Source: Gemmatimonadales bacterium
GTDB taxonomy: Bacteria > Gemmatimonadota > Gemmatimonadetes > Gemmatimonadales > GWC2-71-9
Assembly (NCBI GenBank): GCA_020633775.1
Contig: JACKDA010000017.1
Span: 1-32,768 of the forward strand
DNA: 32,768 bases
Direction of reading: 5' to 3'
Part shown: piece by piece, positions 31,585 through 32,768 of the stretch
Layout of the letters: every line of letters begins with the position of its first letter
How positions within the stretch are numbered: position 1 is the first letter of the stretch
The notes under the pieces: generated by a model
Databases searched by the model: none
Told to the model about the DNA's origin: nothing
Seen by the model: only the letters and a program-made list of their open reading frames with translations
Translations under genes and position numbers: made by a program

Positions 31585-32768
31585 ATGTCCTCACCGACCC
31601 CGCTCGAATGGCACGCCGGCTACGCCGATCTGCCAGCGGCCTTCCACCAGCCAGTCGAGCCCACCCCGATCCCGGACCCGTACCTGGTGGCCTGGAACCC
31701 GGTGGTCGCGGCGGAGCTCGGGCTGCCCCGGGACCCCGCCGAGATCGGGGGGCTCGTCGAGCTCCTCGCCGGCAACCTGGTCCCGGAGGGGAGTCGCCCG
31801 ACCGCCGCGGCCTACGCCGGCCACCAGTTCGGGAGCTGGGTCCACGAACTGGGGGACGGCCGCGCCATCGTCCTCGGTGAGGTTCCTGACCGGTCCCACC
31901 GGCTACAGGAAGTCCAGCTCAAGGGCGCCGGGCTGACCCGATGGTCCCGGATGGGGGACGGCCGAGCGGTGCTGCGTTCAACGATCCGCGAGTACCTCGC
32001 CTCCGCGGCGATGGAGGGGCTGGGCATCCCGACCACCCGGGCGTTGGCGATCGTCGGCAGCGACCTGCCGGTGCTTCGGGAACGCCTGGAGACCGCGGCC
32101 GTCCTCACCCGCGTGGCCCCGACCCACATCCGCTTCGGGACCTTCGAGTACTTCGCCGCGCGGCGGCTGGACGCCGAACGCGCGCTGCTCGCGGACTGGG
32201 TCATCGAGCGCCACTTCCCCGGCCTGCTCACCCTGCCGGCCGGCGATCGGTACGCCGCGTGGTACGCGGAGGTGGTCGCGCGCACCGCCCGCCTGATGGC
32301 GATGTGGACCGCGGTCGGCTTCCAGCACGGCGTCATGAACACCGACAACTTCTCGATCCTCGGCCTGACGATCGACTACGGCCCGTACGGCTTCATGGAC
32401 CGCTACGACCCGACCTGGATCTGCAATCACTCCGATCATTCCGGCCGCTACGCGTTCGACCAGCAGCCGAGCATCGGGCTCTGGAACTGCGCCCGGCTGG
32501 GGGAGGCACTCTACCCGTTGGTGCCCGAGGCGCCCGCGCGGGAGGCGCTCGCGTCCTACCGCGAGATCTACGCGACCGAGGTCATTGCGCGCATGCGCAC
32601 GAAGCTCGGCCTCGCGCGCGCGGAACCTGACGACCCGGCGCTGATCACCGCGTGGCTCGAGCTGCTGCAGGCGAACGCCGCCGACTATCACCGTGCCCAT
32701 CGCGCGCTGAGCCGCTGGGATGCCGACGCACCGGCGAGCCGCGACCCGCTGGCCGCGGAGATCGCCGA
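31585..32768 (+). CDS. selO: SelO/YdiU protein adenylyltransferase (N-terminal 394 residues, runs off the right edge)
   Basis: The frame is open from the ATG at 31585 to the window edge. The pseudokinase-fold signatures of SelO are all visible: AAYAGHQFGSWVHELGDGRA, then QLKGAGLTRWSRMGDGRAVL, RSTIREYLASAAMEGLGIPT, VLTRVAPTHIRFGTFEYF, and the active-site region GFQHGVMNTDNFSILGLTID with DYGPYGFMDRYDP. SelO transfers AMP from ATP to Ser/Thr/Tyr residues of target proteins and is linked to redox stress. The C-terminal part, where a CxxC or selenocysteine site sits in some family members, lies outside the window. It starts divergently from the unrecognised membrane-anchored protein gene. Confidence 0.95.
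   Translation, partial: MSSPTPLEWHAGYADLPAAFHQPVEPTPIPDPYLVAWNPVVAAELGLPRDPAEIGGLVELLAGNLVPEGSRPTAAAYAGHQFGSWVHELGDGRAIVLGEVPDRSHRLQEVQLKGAGLTRWSRMGDGRAVLRSTIREYLASAAMEGLGIPTTRALAIVGSDLPVLRERLETAAVLTRVAPTHIRFGTFEYFAARRLDAERALLADWVIERHFPGLLTLPAGDRYAAWYAEVVARTARLMAMWTAVGFQHGVMNTDNFSILGLTIDYGPYGFMDRYDPTWICNHSDHSGRYAFDQQPSIGLWNCARLGEALYPLVPEAPAREALASYREIYATEVIARMRTKLGLARAEPDDPALITAWLELLQANAADYHRAHRALSRWDADAPASRDPLAAEIA

Overview
The window is very GC-rich, densely packed, single-chromosome-type bacterial DNA. It has no rRNA, tRNA, insertion sequence, phage gene or CRISPR array that I can see. Three things suggest a Gemmatimonadota-like bacterium: the composition, the short pilin genes next to a pilMNO block, and a fused ccoN-ccoO gene with a short one-haem CcoP. 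This placement is an inference from gene style; no marker gene is present. Almost all genes are joined by 4-base ATGA or GTGA overlaps, and the very long ORFs on the opposite strand are composition shadows.

Region 1 (1-5950, minus strand) is a type IV pilus locus. It holds pilM, pilN, pilO and the start of a PilP-like lipoprotein gene. Upstream lie three minor-pseudopilin-type genes, then three tandem 124-residue major pilin paralogues. Each major pilin gene is followed by its own hairpin. The first and third have a convincing sigma-54 (-24/-12) promoter; the middle one does not.

Region 2 (6117-15950) holds a plus-strand TMTC-like multi-membrane TPR protein that meets, stop codon to stop codon, a minus-strand operon. 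That operon reads pilS-like sensor kinase, pilR-like sigma-54 activator, a polytopic GT-C-like protein, a methyltransferase, a DPM1/GtrB-like family 2 glycosyltransferase, and another polytopic GT-C-like protein. A likely reading is that PilSR drives the sigma-54 pilin promoters and that the co-transcribed glycan genes may modify the pilin or another surface structure. This linkage is the most interesting hypothesis in the window.

Region 3 (16053-17191, plus) encodes a DUF2461 protein and an S4-domain Hsp15-like RNA-binding protein.

Region 4 (17240-25507, minus) is a complete cbb3-type cytochrome oxidase operon: ccoNO (fused), ccoQ, ccoP (one haem), ccoG, ccoH, a TauE/SafE-like gene, ccoI and ccoS. 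The last codons of ccoS lie inside a GAGAAGC heptamer repeat. A second copy of this repeat lies upstream of the ABC-F gene at 29240-29281.

Region 5 (25814-31462, minus) carries a Tat-exported YedY/MsrP-like molybdopterin enzyme with a cytochrome b partner, an ABC-F ATPase, a secreted M24-family peptidase-like protein, and an unrecognised membrane-anchored protein. A divergent promoter region with an inverted repeat separates the latter from a plus-strand selO gene that runs off the right edge.
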